NCBI RefSeq assembly: GCF_047511655.1
Contig: NC_133390.1
Span: 126,843,583 to 126,907,582, forward strand
Reading direction: 5' to 3'
Length of the DNA stretch: 64,000 bases
Source of the DNA: Castor canadensis
Taxonomy: Eukaryota > Chordata > Mammalia > Rodentia > Castoridae
Positions 31,079 through 42,760 of the stretch are shown one piece after another. The stretch's first letter is position 1, and every line of letters begins with the position of its first letter. The notes beneath the pieces were generated by a model, which was not told the origin of the DNA, made no database searches, and saw nothing but the letters and a program-made list of their open reading frames with translations. The position numbers were made by a program, and so were the translations under genes.

Positions 31079-32546
31079 GCATTTAAGAAGCAGACATGGT
31101 CACCTCTTGGAGGCCCCAGGTAGGCCTGCCCTGTCACTGGATGCCACCACTGCCTTGTGTTTGGCTTTCTTTAAGCACGTATGTTCTGTAAAGTTCAAAA
31201 TGTCCCGGGTACAGTAAACCCAGCTTATTCATGGATTTATTACATTTATCCAGTTTTGATCAAACATAATAAATAAATAAATAATAAAAATAAATTTCAA
31301 AACCAAAAACTTGAACTTCCCACACACATTCCACAGCTTAGTGGCTTCCAGCAGCTCTCAGCCAGTTGGCATGATCCCCAGCTGTGTTGAAATTGTGTGA
31401 GCTGCTGAGTGTTCCCCTGCCCTTCCTTTTGTGAAAATCTGCCTCTCAAAAGCCAGTGGTGTCCTTCAAGCAAGGTAAAGGTAACAAGTTTAATTGAAGT
31501 GACTGAGTGAGAATTTGAGACCTGTTGAAATTGGAAGTTGGGTGGCTGATTGGGGAGGTTTTCCCTCCATGGATGCTCCTGGTAGCCATAGACCTGTGAA
31601 CACCCAGGGTCTCCTTTATTGTTAAGCCTGATTCATTTTGAATGCCACAGAACATAGGATCACTTGGGTGTTTTCCTCTGTGACTTGTTCCTTTCATTCA
31701 TCAGTGGGTGTTTCACATGTTGATTCATTGTAACTGTTTCTCATTAACTTTAAAGTTGTGTCATTCTGCTTTATGAATGTACCACAATTTGCCCCTTTGG
31801 TGTAAATGACCTCTTGGGTTCTTTCAGACTGATTAATTTTTCCTTTTCTATTTCTTGTTCCCTTTTCTTCTGTTTATTTGGAAGTGATTCTGTCTATTCT
31901 TGCAGTAGATTCCCTCATGCTATTTAGCCAGTTTACAGGTTAAGTTAATCAGTGTTTTTTACCCTGCTCCTAAACAAAAGAAAGACCTTAGAACTCTTAC
32001 CTCAGGTGACAGCCCTCACAACTCACAGTATTTCTATTGTTTAGTTCTATCTGCTTTTCCACCTACAAGTTAGGCATTGAATTGCTTTGTGCAGTCAGCA
32101 ATTGAGCACTACCCACAACCGCATCGTGTCTTCCTTCTTATGCCCCAGATCTCCCATCTGTTTTTGTTTTTCTGAACATCTTTTTCTTCCTCATTTGTGA
32201 AAGATAATTACACAGGTTATGGGATTTGAAGTTGACAGTTATTTTTGTGTCACTGCATTGACGGTGTCATTCTTCTGTCTTACTGGTTTCCGTGATTGCT
32301 GTGAAAGTTGGCAGTCAGTTTTTAAATTGTTATTTCTTTCTACTTTAGCTGCTTTTGCTTTCAAATTTTTCCTTGCTTTGTATATAGCATCTTCATTATG
32401 ATCTATCCAGCAGAGTAGAAGGATTATTGATCCTTCTACTGGAAAAGTCTCAGCCGTTATCTCTTGACATTGTGGAAATTGTTTTTCCTTCAAGTCCTTC
32501 TGAAGCTCTGATTATGCGTTAGATTCTCAGATGCTATCTTGCATGT
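31079..32546. other. Mostly unassigned intron
   Basis: An (AAAT)n stretch at about 31,266-31,300 and a possible ancient L1M scrap near 31,700-31,840 ('tgaatgtaccacaatttgcccc'). The rest is unrecognised. Confidence 0.4.
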
Positions 32547-32648
32547 CTTTTTTTTTTTTTGGTGGTACTAGTGTTTGAATTCAGGGCCTTGCACTTGTAG
32601 GCAGGCACTCTACCACCTGAGCCACTCTGCCAGCTTCCATGTCTTTTA
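32547..32648 (-). mobile_element. ID-like SINE with TSD
   Basis: Minus-strand ID unit ('ggtggtactagtgtttgaattc', 'acctgagccactctgccagc') after a T-tract. catgtctttt is present on both sides (32543 and 32638). Confidence 0.93.
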
Positions 32649-32684
32649 AACTGATAATTTCCAGCCCCGGCTTCCTGGGCTACA

Positions 32685-33008
32685 TTATTATTGTTGATAC
32701 ATATATATTTGGCTGTACTGGAGTTTGAACTCAGGACCTTTTGCTTGCTAGCCAAGCAAGCCCTCTACCATTTGAGCCACTCCCTTATTTGCTTTGTTTT
32801 GTTCAGATAGGGTCTTATGTTTTTTTCCTGGCTACTCTTTAACCTCTAACTGTAATCCTTCTATCTATGGCTCCCTCACAGCTGGGACCACAAGTGTATA
32901 CCACCACACCCAGCTTTTTTTTTTTTTTTCTTTGCCTCAAGCCTTGATCTTTCTTATCGCTACCTGCTGAGTGGCTGAGATTACAGGCATGAGTCACTGC
33001 ACTCAGCT
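32685..33008 (-). mobile_element. Trimeric SINE
   Basis: Minus-strand ID unit ('ggctgtactggagtttgaac', 'ccatttgagccactccc'), B1-like unit ('agatagggtcttatg', 'cagctgggaccacaagtg') and second B1-like unit ('ctcaagccttgatctttc', 'ggctgagattacaggcatg'). Confidence 0.85.
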
Positions 33009-33109
33009 ACATTTTCTGTTTTAATAATTATGTCCTTAGCTGTTTAATTCACCCATTGATTTTTTTTTAATTATATTTCTAGAAATTCCCTAACTTTAAA
33101 AAAAAAATC

Positions 33110-33162
33110 TATTTTTTTTATTTTTGGTGGTACTGGAGTTTGAATTCATGCCTCCAGCCCTA
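33110..33162 (-). mobile_element. ID-like SINE with central deletion
   Basis: 'ggtggtactggagtttgaattc' passes directly to 'atgcctccagccc'. The middle 35-40 bp including the A-box region is gone. Confidence 0.8.
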
Positions 33163-34398
33163 CGATGTTCTTTATGGCCTCCATAGACCCAGACCCTACC
33201 CAGTTGAGAGACTGAATGTGGCTATAAATTAAAAGTATGTGTGTGTCTTGTTGTGCCCCTCCCCCCTCGCTTTGCCTTTTGCCAAGATTCAGGTAGCTGA
33301 GTTTTCCTCACTCCCCATGGAGAGTGAGTTGACTCACCATCTTCATCTTAGAGGGATAGTGTTTTACTCTCCAAGCTTTGCGTGGGGCGGGGGTGGGGGT
33401 GAGTGTTACCTGTTAGACTGCTCACCATGGTGGGCCCATGGCTTTGTCTTGCACTGTCCAGCATCGAGATGGAAGCTTGGCAAAGGAAAAAGCTATTTGG
33501 GAAAAAAAGATGGACACCCAGGGGTCCCCAACGTTCTACAAACTCTCCTGTGGAACCTGGCTTTGGCATACAGCTACTCGTGGAGTTCCTGTCTTACTTC
33601 ATTTTCAGTGCCTCTGCATCCTCCTTTCTTCTCATACTAGCTCAGCAGCATGTTTTAAGATGTTTTACATTTTATCCATATGTTTTCATTTGGCAGGATA
33701 CCCAGTCTGTCCATACCACCAGAAACTGAAGACAGACTTCCCTTAATTAAAAGAAAGTTCAGATTCCTCAGGAGAACTGTAAGGGCATTGTAGTGAAATC
33801 CTCATCCACTCACTGGTTTCTCTAACACAGATATCCTCCATCACATTCCTCCCTGTCTGTCTCCTTCGCATTTTTGTGGAGTCATCTTGAGAGTGAGATA
33901 CAGACATTGTGACCCCAAACACCCCAGGTACTTCTCCCACAAACAAAAGTACTCTTTACTTAACCGCCATCTATCAAGTTCAGCAAGGTGACCTTTGGTA
34001 CTAATGGGGTCCATACTCAGGTCTTACCAGTTGTCCCTGTAATGTTCATTCTGTTCTTTGTCCCTGTGCAAGTTGAAGTCCAGGATCATGTGTTGTTTGT
34101 AGCCACCATGTCTCCCAATCCTGTGGCCTGGAACACTTCCTCAGCCTGTTATTCATAACCCTGTCAGTTCTGAAGACCACAACAAGACAACTGTTTTGTG
34201 GGATGCTTTGCAAATTGGGCTTGTGTGAGGCTTGCTCATGGATAGACTTGGGTGTGTGCTGGTGGTGGGAGTCCCACGGCAGTGATGCGTCCTCTGCAGT
34301 GCAGTGTACCAGGAGGCACAGGATGTCAGTGAGTCTAACAAGAGTCCCGGCATCTCTGTATAAGGAGCCCACGGGCCTCTGATTATTTCTTAATTCTC
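33163..34398. other. Unassigned intron
   Basis: About 1.2 kb with overlapping short open frames in all plus frames (33239-33746), which argues against coding. No repeats recognised. Confidence 0.5.
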
Positions 34399-34533
34399 AA
34401 AAGCCAGTGTTAGGGCTGGAGAAGTGGCTCAAGTGGTAAAGCACCTCCCTAGCAAGTGTGAGGCCCTGAGTTCAAACCCCAGTACTGCCCCCCGCCAAAA
34501 AAAAAAAAAAAAAAGGCTTAAAAAGCCAGTGTT
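34399..34533 (+). mobile_element. ID-like SINE with exact 13-bp TSD
   Basis: Near-consensus ID unit with a 'ccccccgcc' and poly-A tail. The exact repeat aaaagccagtgtt lies at 34399-34411 and 34521-34533. Confidence 0.97.
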
Positions 34534-35750
34534 GGTGTCTCTGCCCCCTCATGGCTGTTGCTCATGTCTAGTGTCCACAAGAACCCATGCACCATGAAGC
34601 CCACGCGAGTTGGTTTTAGGTGCTGACCAAGGATGGGGAAGGGGTCCTTAGAGAGTGCATGCCTACCTTCCATTTCATGCTCCTCTCCCTCTTGTCACCC
34701 TTTCCTCTGGTATTGCCCATCCTCCTCACCTCCAAGTCCTTCTGCTACTGTGCAAGGATATACTCCAGATCCTACCTCCAAATCTGTATATTTTAACCCA
34801 GGGAGGGTGTCCCAGAAGGAAGGCTCATGACCAGACCAGGCCCAGCTCCCTGGAGGGTTGTAAGCAGGCTCTCCTTTGTCTGTAATATCATGGCTGTGAC
34901 TGTGCTCTCTGTGCACTTCTGCAGACAAGGTGAGGGCATCTCTCTTATCTTCCCAGCAGTGTGTGGGCTGGACCTGTGTGGACAATACCTCTGATGAGGC
35001 ACTGCCCAGCTGGCAATTACAGCATTTGCCTGTGGCACTCTGTGAACGTTTTTTAAGCTGTTTAACCTGAACTCTGGGGAAGAAAAGTGGGCTCAGCTGA
35101 AGTGGGATCACAGAGATCTTTGTTTATGGAGGTATGCATTGCCATGCACAGTGCTGATGCCACTTGAGTTGTGTCCTTATAACCTATCTCGTCATCAGTT
35201 GCTACATAATGAGCAATGGACATTGTGCTCACAGTGTCTGTCTTCTCGCGCCTCCCACTCCTTTTCCAAGGAGCTGTTTATCTGGGTGAACTTGTTTGGT
35301 GAGGCATCCAGAACTTCCATTTCATTTTTCGCCTGTTCTTTTGGCACAAGTGGCTAACATCTCGATGGACTATTTTCTAGCCATCTCTGGAGAAATTCTT
35401 TAATTTCTGGTTTGAGGGACCAGGTTGATCCATTCTCCAGGGACCAGACTGCCCTAGGGCATTGCCCCCAGGTGATGAGAGTTGGCAGGATCTGTCTCAG
35501 GTTGCCCAAACTGGCAGGACTGTCCTTTGTCACTGTTATCACTCTAAATTCCATTCTTTTTTCTAATGGAACAGAAGTGATACTGTTCCCCAAGCCAGTA
35601 CAGGTCTTCAGTGTTGAAAAAATCACAATTAGTTGCCAATATGTAAAAGTCAGCTACAAGAAAATCTAGATTTCTCTTGGAAAATTAAATGTACAACACT
35701 GACCCCACAATCCCTCATGACAAGGATTTTTTTTTTTTGGAGTCAAGAAA
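34534..35750. other. Unassigned intron
   Basis: No assignable repeat, apart from a T-run at 35,728-35,738 and the attagttgccaatat motif at 35,628, also found at 12,282. Confidence 0.5.
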
Positions 35751-35754
35751 TGGC

Positions 35755-36150
35755 TGCCTTCTGCCTGCAAGAGATTGGGCGAGATGCCTATTTGAGTGCT
35801 GTAACAAAGACCAAGGTAGAAACCTGTTTTTCTCTCATTTAACAGTCAAAGTGCTGGTTGCCCAGGGCAGGTACTGTGGCCCCATTGTGTCAGAGACACA
35901 GGCCGTCTCTGTCTCCTACAGTGGGTCCTTCTGGTCCCAGATGCTGCTTTGTTTCCCACTGTCCTGTGGCTCCAGCCCACATGTCAAAGGGAAAGTGGAG
36001 AGTGAGCCCCGTTGGGGCCTATCCTGAGAATGAGAGTTGCATACTGGCATGGCCGCATTTGACTGCAAATGAAGCTGGGGACATGCCTTCATCTATGTGG
36101 CCATGTGAACAACTAAAACCCCCTTCTTACTGCAGCAAGAGATAGGTACT
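35755..36150 (-). mobile_element. Probable ERVL/MaLR-type LTR fragment
   Basis: 'gagtgctgtaacaaagaccaagg', 'ttctctcatttaacagtc', 'ccaggcagg'-like, and 'ggccatgtgaacaactaaaacc' resemble the antisense of an old ERVL-class LTR. The order is right but divergence is high. Confidence 0.45.
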
Positions 36151-36792
36151 CACCTATTTTCTATTTGTGCTGCTGTGCTGTGTGGGCCTGCACGCACCTA
36201 TTTTCTGCAGACCGTGGCTCCCTCTAGGCCTCCGTGTCTGAGGCCAGGAGTCGTTGCTTGCCTTTCATTGCCTTGTTCCTCACGTGCTTCACCCATCTAT
36301 GGTGCCTGCTTGGACTGTAGACCTGAGAAGCTGCATTCTCACATGTGCCCTGGTAATCTCTGTCAGTGCACCCCATGCTTTATACTTGTGCTCCCTGTCA
36401 GACCTACCGAACTCTACCTTAGGATAACAGACAGCCCCTTGCTGCCTTTCCCAGATTGGGTTCTCTCTCCCTTGTCCATCATAATGCAGAAACTTCTTAC
36501 TTCACTTTTGATTCCTTCCCTTCATGTACTCAGTAGCTGGCCCAGCACTTGGTTCATAATTGGCTAGTGATGGATCCATTTCCTGAGTGCCCATTCAGAC
36601 AAAGACACTTTCTACAACTTTTGCAAACATTTTTAATATTGCACCATGAAATAGTACACACAATTGTGGATGATGGAAATTTGGCCAAATTGGCTTAAAC
36701 CACCATAAAAGAAGACTGATGTATCTAGCAAGTAGGAGTATGGGTCTAGATTCAGTATGGCTGGAACCAGGGCTCAGTGATGGGGGACTTAG
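36151..36792. other. Unassigned intron
   Basis: No feature recognised. A 130-codon open frame (36175-36567) has no domain. Confidence 0.45.
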
Positions 36793-37063
36793 TCTCTCCA
36801 TCTCTTTTCTCTCTTTCTCTCTTTCTCTCTTTTTTTTTTTGGTGTGACTGGGGTTTGAACCCAGGGTTTCACACTTGCAAGGAAGGCACTCTACTGCTTG
36901 AACCATGCCTCCAGTCCATTTTTACTCTGGTTATTTTAAGAGATGGCGTCCGTTGAACCATTTGCCTGGGCTGGCCTCAAACCATGATCTTTCCGATATT
37001 TGCCTCCCAAGCAGCTGGGATTATAGGCATGAACCATTGGTTCCTGCCTTCTCTTCATCTCTT
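36793..37063 (-). mobile_element. B1-ID composite SINE with (TTTCTC)n tail and TSD
   Basis: Tail region tctctttctctcttt then T-run. ID unit ('gtgactggggtttgaaccc', 'ctgcttgaaccatgcctcc') and B1-like unit ('aaccatttgcctgggctgg', 'cagctgggattataggcatg'). Flanked by tctctccatctctt (36793) and tctcttcatctctt (37050). Confidence 0.94.
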
Positions 37064-37414
37064 GGCTGTGTTTTCTTCCATGTGGACTTCATTCTCATGA
37101 AGCCTCCTCAGCATAATGACAGAGACGCCACCAACAATCTGCATTATCCTTACAGTTACTGGTTCTAAAGAAAAAGAACATGATTCCTTTCTTCAAGGTG
37201 GAAACCAAGCACTAGAGGAGGTCATGAGTGACCCAGCTTGGTCACATGGCCATTCCTAGCTCTGTCCTTGTGGCCCGGGGCAGAGTACTCTGGCTATACC
37301 TAGGTCATTTGCTGCCAGGAGGTAGAGTAAACTCTACTCACATTACATTGACGGAAAGGTAGGTCTCCAAGGAGAAGTGAAAATGCAGTATGCTAACTGC
37401 ATTTGGGAATACCC

Positions 37415-37545
37415 TTGTCCCATTTTACAGATCAGGAAGCCAGGCTGAAAAAGCTCGTGGAGACAACTAGGAAGTAAGAGAACTGTGATTCAAGCCAGGT
37501 CTTTCTTATTTCAAGTAGTAGGCTCTTAATTCCCCACAGTCACTG
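37415..37545 (+). mobile_element. MIR SINE
   Basis: 'cccattttacagatcaggaagcc', 'aactaggaagtaagag', 'gattcaagccaggtctt' are MIR landmarks. Confidence 0.75.
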
Positions 37546-37997
37546 TTTCTGGGGCCATGGTCCTAGCACCCTTGTCTCTGCAAGGGGAAAACACTAAGGT
37601 TGACTCACTTGTGTATGGCCATCAGAAAGTGGAGACCTCCTGAAGCCTTGCATGGCAGGGCATTGTGTAAAGTACGAGTTTGGCCTTAAGCTCTTTTCCC
37701 AGAAATACTTCCAGTGGTTCTGCCTGAAAAGTGTGTTCCTTAGTCAGCGGAAGAGCTCTTGTTTCATATTAGTATGGGTAGGAAGAGTCCAGCAGCTGGG
37801 TTCTTCACTTCTCTTGGACCATTCTGGTTAATTTAGCGTATGCACTCTTACTCTCTCAGAAGGGTTCTCGGGTGGGAGGGCAGTGAATAAAGTGCATAGA
37901 CACATGTGAACATGTAGTTAGACATACGGTTTATTGTGGCTTCAGTTTCCACCACAGCCTGTGCTGTGATGAATGCCATCTTGAAAACAGTAATAGA

Positions 37998-38022
37998 TCC
38001 CCACCCCACCCCACCCCCATCA
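37998..38022. repeat. (CCCCA)n simple repeat
   Basis: Short tandem of CCCCA units. Confidence 0.85.
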
Positions 38023-38605
38023 CCTCATTTCTCTACTTTCTTGCACAACAAAACTTGAGGAAAGACTTGCTTTACTTTCTAACTAACTCCTCTCATCCCA
38101 TGCACCTGGACCCCACTCCATCCTGAGCTCTGTTCAGGATCCCCAGTGGCATCTGCTTTCCTAACCCAGGGTAAGCTTTCCATCCTCCTCTTCCTGAGTC
38201 GATGGACCACGGGACACAGTGGACCCTCCTTCTTTCACTGCCTTCTTTATTTGACTCTGGGGTCACTGTCCTAAATTTGTTCTCTCTTTGCACTCTTTCT
38301 ATGGCCTCATTTGCTTTCCTGGTGCCTTCTCATCTCTCCAACCCTAAATACAGGAGTGCCAGGGCTCAGGCCTTAGAATGCTACTCTGACTACCTTCAGT
38401 CTCCCAGTGGCTCTTCCAGGATCATTGTAACAATCACTGTTTATTTATAGAATCACCAGTTCATCACTATTAGTAAACTACATGTCTGCCACTTCTAATT
38501 TCTGTCTTTGGCTCAGGCTATTTCCTGAATCCCAGCCTTGACATCTCTGGAATGTCTCAAAGGCAGCTCAACACTAAGTACCAATTTTTGGGAAAAGGGG
38601 ACAGA
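38023..38605. other. Unassigned intron
   Basis: No firm assignment. It may contain ancient LINE sequence but I could not place it. Confidence 0.4.
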
Positions 38606-38609
38606 AAAA

Positions 38610-38975
38610 TATTTAAAAACCCAGGGAGATACAATTAGCAAAATCCAGAGTGTATCTACAGGACAAGTGACCCAGTTTCTCAATAAATAAATAAAGAAAC
38701 AAACAAATAAATAAATTTTAAGGAAAAAAAGGAGGGGAGAAGTAGAGAGGAGAAACTTATAGATTAGAAGAAACTTAAGAGGTAAATGTCAGTTCCAATG
38801 CATAAATCCTATTTGGATTCTGATTCAAACAAGCAAATGGTAAAATAATCATGAGATGAGCAGGAATATTTTAATATTGTGTAGATATTTGATGTTAAAT
38901 AATTATTGTTACTTATTTTTAGCTATGATAATGGTAATTCGGTTATGTTAGGAAAATATTAAAAAAAAAAAACCT
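38610..38975 (+). mobile_element. Ancient repeat, probably old LINE 3' region
   Basis: 'agggagatacaattagcaaaatc', 'agattagaagaaacttaagagg', 'tttggattctgattcaaac', 'tgataatggtaattcggttatg' form a block that recurs in mammalian genomes as an ancient element. An AAAT/AAAC-rich stretch interrupts it at about 38,680-38,720. Family uncertain. Confidence 0.5.
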
Positions 38976-40053
38976 ACCCAGAACGTTATCAGTTCTCACG
39001 ACCTGCAGTTTTACCACCTTCAGCCAAACTAGCATCCTTGCTTATGTTTACTTTTGTCCTCACTGATTTGCCTGCTTCTGCACAGCCCCTCCGCCCCCAG
39101 CACACAGCAGACAAGAGATCCTGGTAAGACATGTCATAGTGTGTGTCATCTCATTCGTAGAAGCTGAACTCTGCTCAAGCTACAAGACCCCTGGGACCCT
39201 GTACCCCTGTGACCTCATGACTACTCATGACCTCCTGACCTGTCACCACTTTGGCCTCCTTGTTGCTTGGTAACAGAGCAAGCATGCTCTGGCCCTTTTC
39301 ACAGGAGGGGAGTTATTTGGGGAGGAGATGTTTAGAAAGGTTCTTTTAGGAGTCACAGGGGTGATAAGAAAAAAAAGAGGTAGAGAAACACTGCCTTAGC
39401 CAAGCCACGGGGCAGCACCTGGTTGTTTTGGACCTGTTATTCAGTCAATACCGTGTTTGCATTTTTCTCTCCTCTTTTCCCAGCATTCCCGGGGACTATC
39501 TGTGCCCTGTCTATAACATCTGCCTGTCACACAGCAAGACTTCAGAGCTGGCTCTCATTGGAGAAATTTTTGTCCACTTGGATTTCTTCTTTTCAGGCTG
39601 GCCGCTGTCTTGAGTTCTTGCCGTGAGGCTTGTTTTCTCCTACGTTTTGTGGGAGCTGCAACAGACATGGACACGCTGGTGTCCAGCTCTCTGATGGAGG
39701 TGTCGTCTCGTAGATGAGGGTCCTACCCGGAGTGGGCATGTGTGACCAGCACCTCACAGGGCAGTGAGTATCCTTCCCCACGCAGACTGGAGCCTGTGCA
39801 GGGTGGGCAAATAACTGAGATGCTATCACCTGGGACACCTGGCATTTCAGGCTGCACAGCTGACTGTTGGTGGGACTGTCCCCCATGGCAGGATGTGTGC
39901 TCTCTCTGGTTCTAGGACTTATCTTGCCACCAAAAAATCTTCAACTGTTTCACCCATGTGTGAACACACCCCTCTTGAGAAGTGAGGTGTCAGGGAGGTC
40001 CTAAGCAGGAATGATGAAGATAATCTATACAGGACTCAAACACCTTATTAGTT
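38976..40053. other. Unassigned intron
   Basis: About 1.1 kb without recognised features. Confidence 0.5.
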
Positions 40054-40162
40054 GTTTTTTTGAGATCGTCTCACTATGTAGTTCAGACTGGCCTGGAACT
40101 TGGGATCCTCCTCCCTCTGACTCCTGAGTGCTGGGTTACAGGTGTGTGCCACCATACCCAGC
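40054..40162 (-). mobile_element. B1-like SINE monomer
   Basis: Minus strand: T-run, 'gagatcgtctcactatgtag', 'gcctggaacttgggatcctcc', 'gagtgctgggttacaggtg'. Confidence 0.9.
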
Positions 40163-41425
40163 TACTCTGTTGGTAGATGGTTCAAAACAATGCTTAGATG
40201 GAGGTGCCTGTGTGTCTTTTCTGTAAAGCCCCATGTATAAATATTTATAGGTTACTTCTTTCCAAAAAGGATACAAAGTAGCTTTATGTGGCTGCTTCTT
40301 CCTCCCACCCCACATATTCTTAGATTTAATAAAATAGCAGGGGATAAAAGAACTGTGGCTTGGGAGAACAGGAAGAAGCTGGTAAGTGAGCCCTGAGGGC
40401 AGGGCAGGGCTATAGGCTTTCTGCCAGCTCTAAGGGTATGCCTGGCTGCCTCAACCTTAGCCTAGGTCCTGCAGGATTTTTCATTATCATTCGTAATGTT
40501 TTCTCTTTTCATCAACTTGGGGTTTTTATTGAAAGTCTAAGTAACTAATTACATAGTATCATATTTGAAGTAGACATTCTAGATGATTCTTGTCTGTCTC
40601 CACCTCTGGCCTGTGATCACAGCCCCTACAGGGCGAGAACTGATTGTCTTTGTATCTGGAAGTAAAAACATTTCACTGAGTGAATTCATGGTGTTGTGGT
40701 TCTTGTTGGAAAGGAAGAAGCCTGTCCGTTACTTGAGGGAAAGGTCTTGTTTTTGTTTCTTCCTGGCCCTATTTTGGGAGTTCTCTGTGTGGGCACTTAG
40801 GTCAGGAATGTTGAGTGGTATCCTGTGCCTGATTTTGAGAAAACTTGGGAAAAATGCAGACACAGGACTGATGTGGCCTTTCCTTGTGAAACGGGGAGTT
40901 GATGCCAACACTGGAGACCATTTTGATGGGGTCCCAGAGGCCCAGCCTGTGTGATGTAGGTACCTCCTTTCTGGTGATCCAACCCTATCCAAGAACAAAT
41001 GCAGACCCCACAGGAGAGGAGAGTATCTGCACTTTTATGGCAGCACTGGATACACACTGCAATAGTAAAATGCAAGGACCTTGTGTTATAAATGAAGATA
41101 GACCACACAAAAAATAATCAGTATACACAAAAATGGGTGAGATCCCTGTCAGCTCTGTAGACTAGGTAAGTATATTGCACCGTCTCCACTGCCTGCTTTT
41201 GATGAAGTTCCGTGGTTATGTAAGATGCTTCTGTTGGGAGGAGCTGGGTGATGGGTATATAAGATCTCTGAGTTATTTTCGCAACTTATGACCCTGTAAT
41301 TAATTCAGGATGAGAAGTTTGTTTTCAAAGCAGGGCATCAGCAGCAGAGCTGGGTTCAATCCCATGCTATTCCTGCTGAGTGGTCACTTTTTCTCTTAAC
41401 ACTTACCATGATTGGTAACTACACG
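40163..41425. other. Unassigned intron
   Basis: No assignable repeats. A 123-codon frame (40583-40954) overlaps long frames on the opposite strand and has no recognised domain. Confidence 0.5.
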
Positions 41426-42201
41426 CAGTCATGTGTCACTTAATGACAGGTGTATTCTGAGGAACGCATCACCAGGCAATTTTATCATTGTGTGAACATC
41501 ATAGACTGTACTTACACAAACCTAGATAGGCTAGCCTACACACTTGGCTCTGTTAGTGTATCTATATGTGCTAGCTTAAGGCTGCTAGGGCCGTGATGAG
41601 ACAACCATGAGGTTAAGGCAGGTACAAAGAAAGTGACACAATCAAGAGACATAAACGTGAAGTGTTTGAGGCTGCTGCCAGCATAACACAGCATTTGTTT
41701 TATAGTAAACTTCATTTACTTTTTTTGCTTTTGGTTTTTGGAGGTAGGTTCTCACTATGTAATCCAGGCTGGCCTTAAACTCACTATGTAACCCAGGCTG
41801 GTCTCAAACTCATGATCCTTCTGTTTCAACCTCCCAAGTGCTGGGATTAATGGCATATCCTGCCACACATGGCCTGTAAATGTTTTTTTTATAAGTAGAA
41901 GGAATATGTTGTAAAATAATCTTGAAAAACATAGCGTAGACCAGTAATTTGGCCAGTAATTTGTCATTACCATGTGTAACGCTCTGTGCTATGCTTTCAT
42001 ACAACTGGTAACACGCAGGCTTGTTTGCATCTGTAAACACATCAGCAGTGCATTGCGCTTAGATGACAGCTGTGATGTCACTAGCAATAGGATGATGTTA
42101 CTAGGCCATAGCAATCTCTCAGCTGCAGTATGAGCTGATGGGACCACTGTCACATATGCCACCCTTTGTTGATCAAAACATCATTTTGTGGCCCATGGCT
42201 G
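41426..42201. mobile_element. Internally deleted DNA transposon with terminal inverted repeats, carrying a B1
   Basis: The left end cagtcatgtgtcacttaatg and the right end, read inverted (cagccatgggccacaaaatg), form imperfect terminal inverted repeats, followed on the right by TA. Internal blocks such as 'gaacatcatagactgtacttac', 'acaaacctagataggctagcc', 'ataagtagaaggaatatgttg' and 'gcattgcgcttagatgacagc' match a well-known mammalian cut-and-paste element. I cannot name the subfamily safely; a Tigger-like element is possible. A B1 sits at 41,720-41,874. Confidence 0.7.
41720..41874 (-). mobile_element. B1 SINE with internal tandem duplication
   Basis: The segment 'actcactatgtaacccaggc' occurs twice in tandem (about 41749 and 41779), the roughly 30-bp internal duplication typical of quasi-dimeric rodent B1. 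The rest is 'cctcccaagtgctgggattaatggc'. Confidence 0.9.
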
Positions 42202-42214
42202 TACTTGCACTTGG

Positions 42215-42340
42215 CCTTACTCCCCTATGGGAATATAAACCCCTCAAAAGCAGAAGCCATGTCTGTTTTGTTCACTGCTTAATTTCTGCCTGCTAGCATA
42301 GTGCCTTGCTCCCATACTTTTGAACTCAAATGTTTGTAGG
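42215..42340 (+). mobile_element. L2 LINE 3' end fragment
   Basis: 'gggaatataaacccctcaaaagcag', 'gccatgtctgttttgttcactgc', 'gcctgctagcatagtgcc' match the conserved L2 3' end. Confidence 0.75.
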
Positions 42341-42487
42341 AATAACAGTGACTAAAGTGACTTAACCCTTTGAGGCTGTCCTGTCATCGCTTCAGTGAGG
42401 ACAATACCATCTCCTCTGGGCATGGAAAAATCAAGTATCTGTAATGTTGCCAAGCTCAGGACCTGCTACAGAGCGAGTGCTCAACTC

Positions 42488-42760
42488 CAGAGGTCACAGA
42501 CTTTCCTCAAGGGCCAGATGCAGCTTCTCAGGCTTCCCAAGGAAGGCAGCTATCACCACATGTGGATGAATGTAAACTTAAAACATTTTAAATCTTAAAA
42601 ATAAGACTTTCTTTATAGACACTGAAATGTGAATTTCATGTGGTACAAAATACTCTTTTTATAAGCCATTTAAACATACTAAACCACTCTTAGCTCATAA
42701 GCCATACAAAAGTTGTTGGTGGACTGGATGTGGTGTGAGGCCTGCAGGTAGTTTACTGTG
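42488..42760 (-). mobile_element. hAT-type DNA transposon fragment
   Basis: 'tttcctcaagggccagatgc', 'tatagacactgaaatgtgaatttc', 'cactcttagctcataagcc' and 'acaaaagttgttggtggactgg' match a common mammalian hAT-type MER element, also seen at 52.7 kb and inverted at 61.5 kb. Confidence 0.65.

Noticed and set aside
40583..40954. 123-codon open frame
   Set aside because: No recognisable domain, competing long frames on the opposite strand, no nearby splice evidence.
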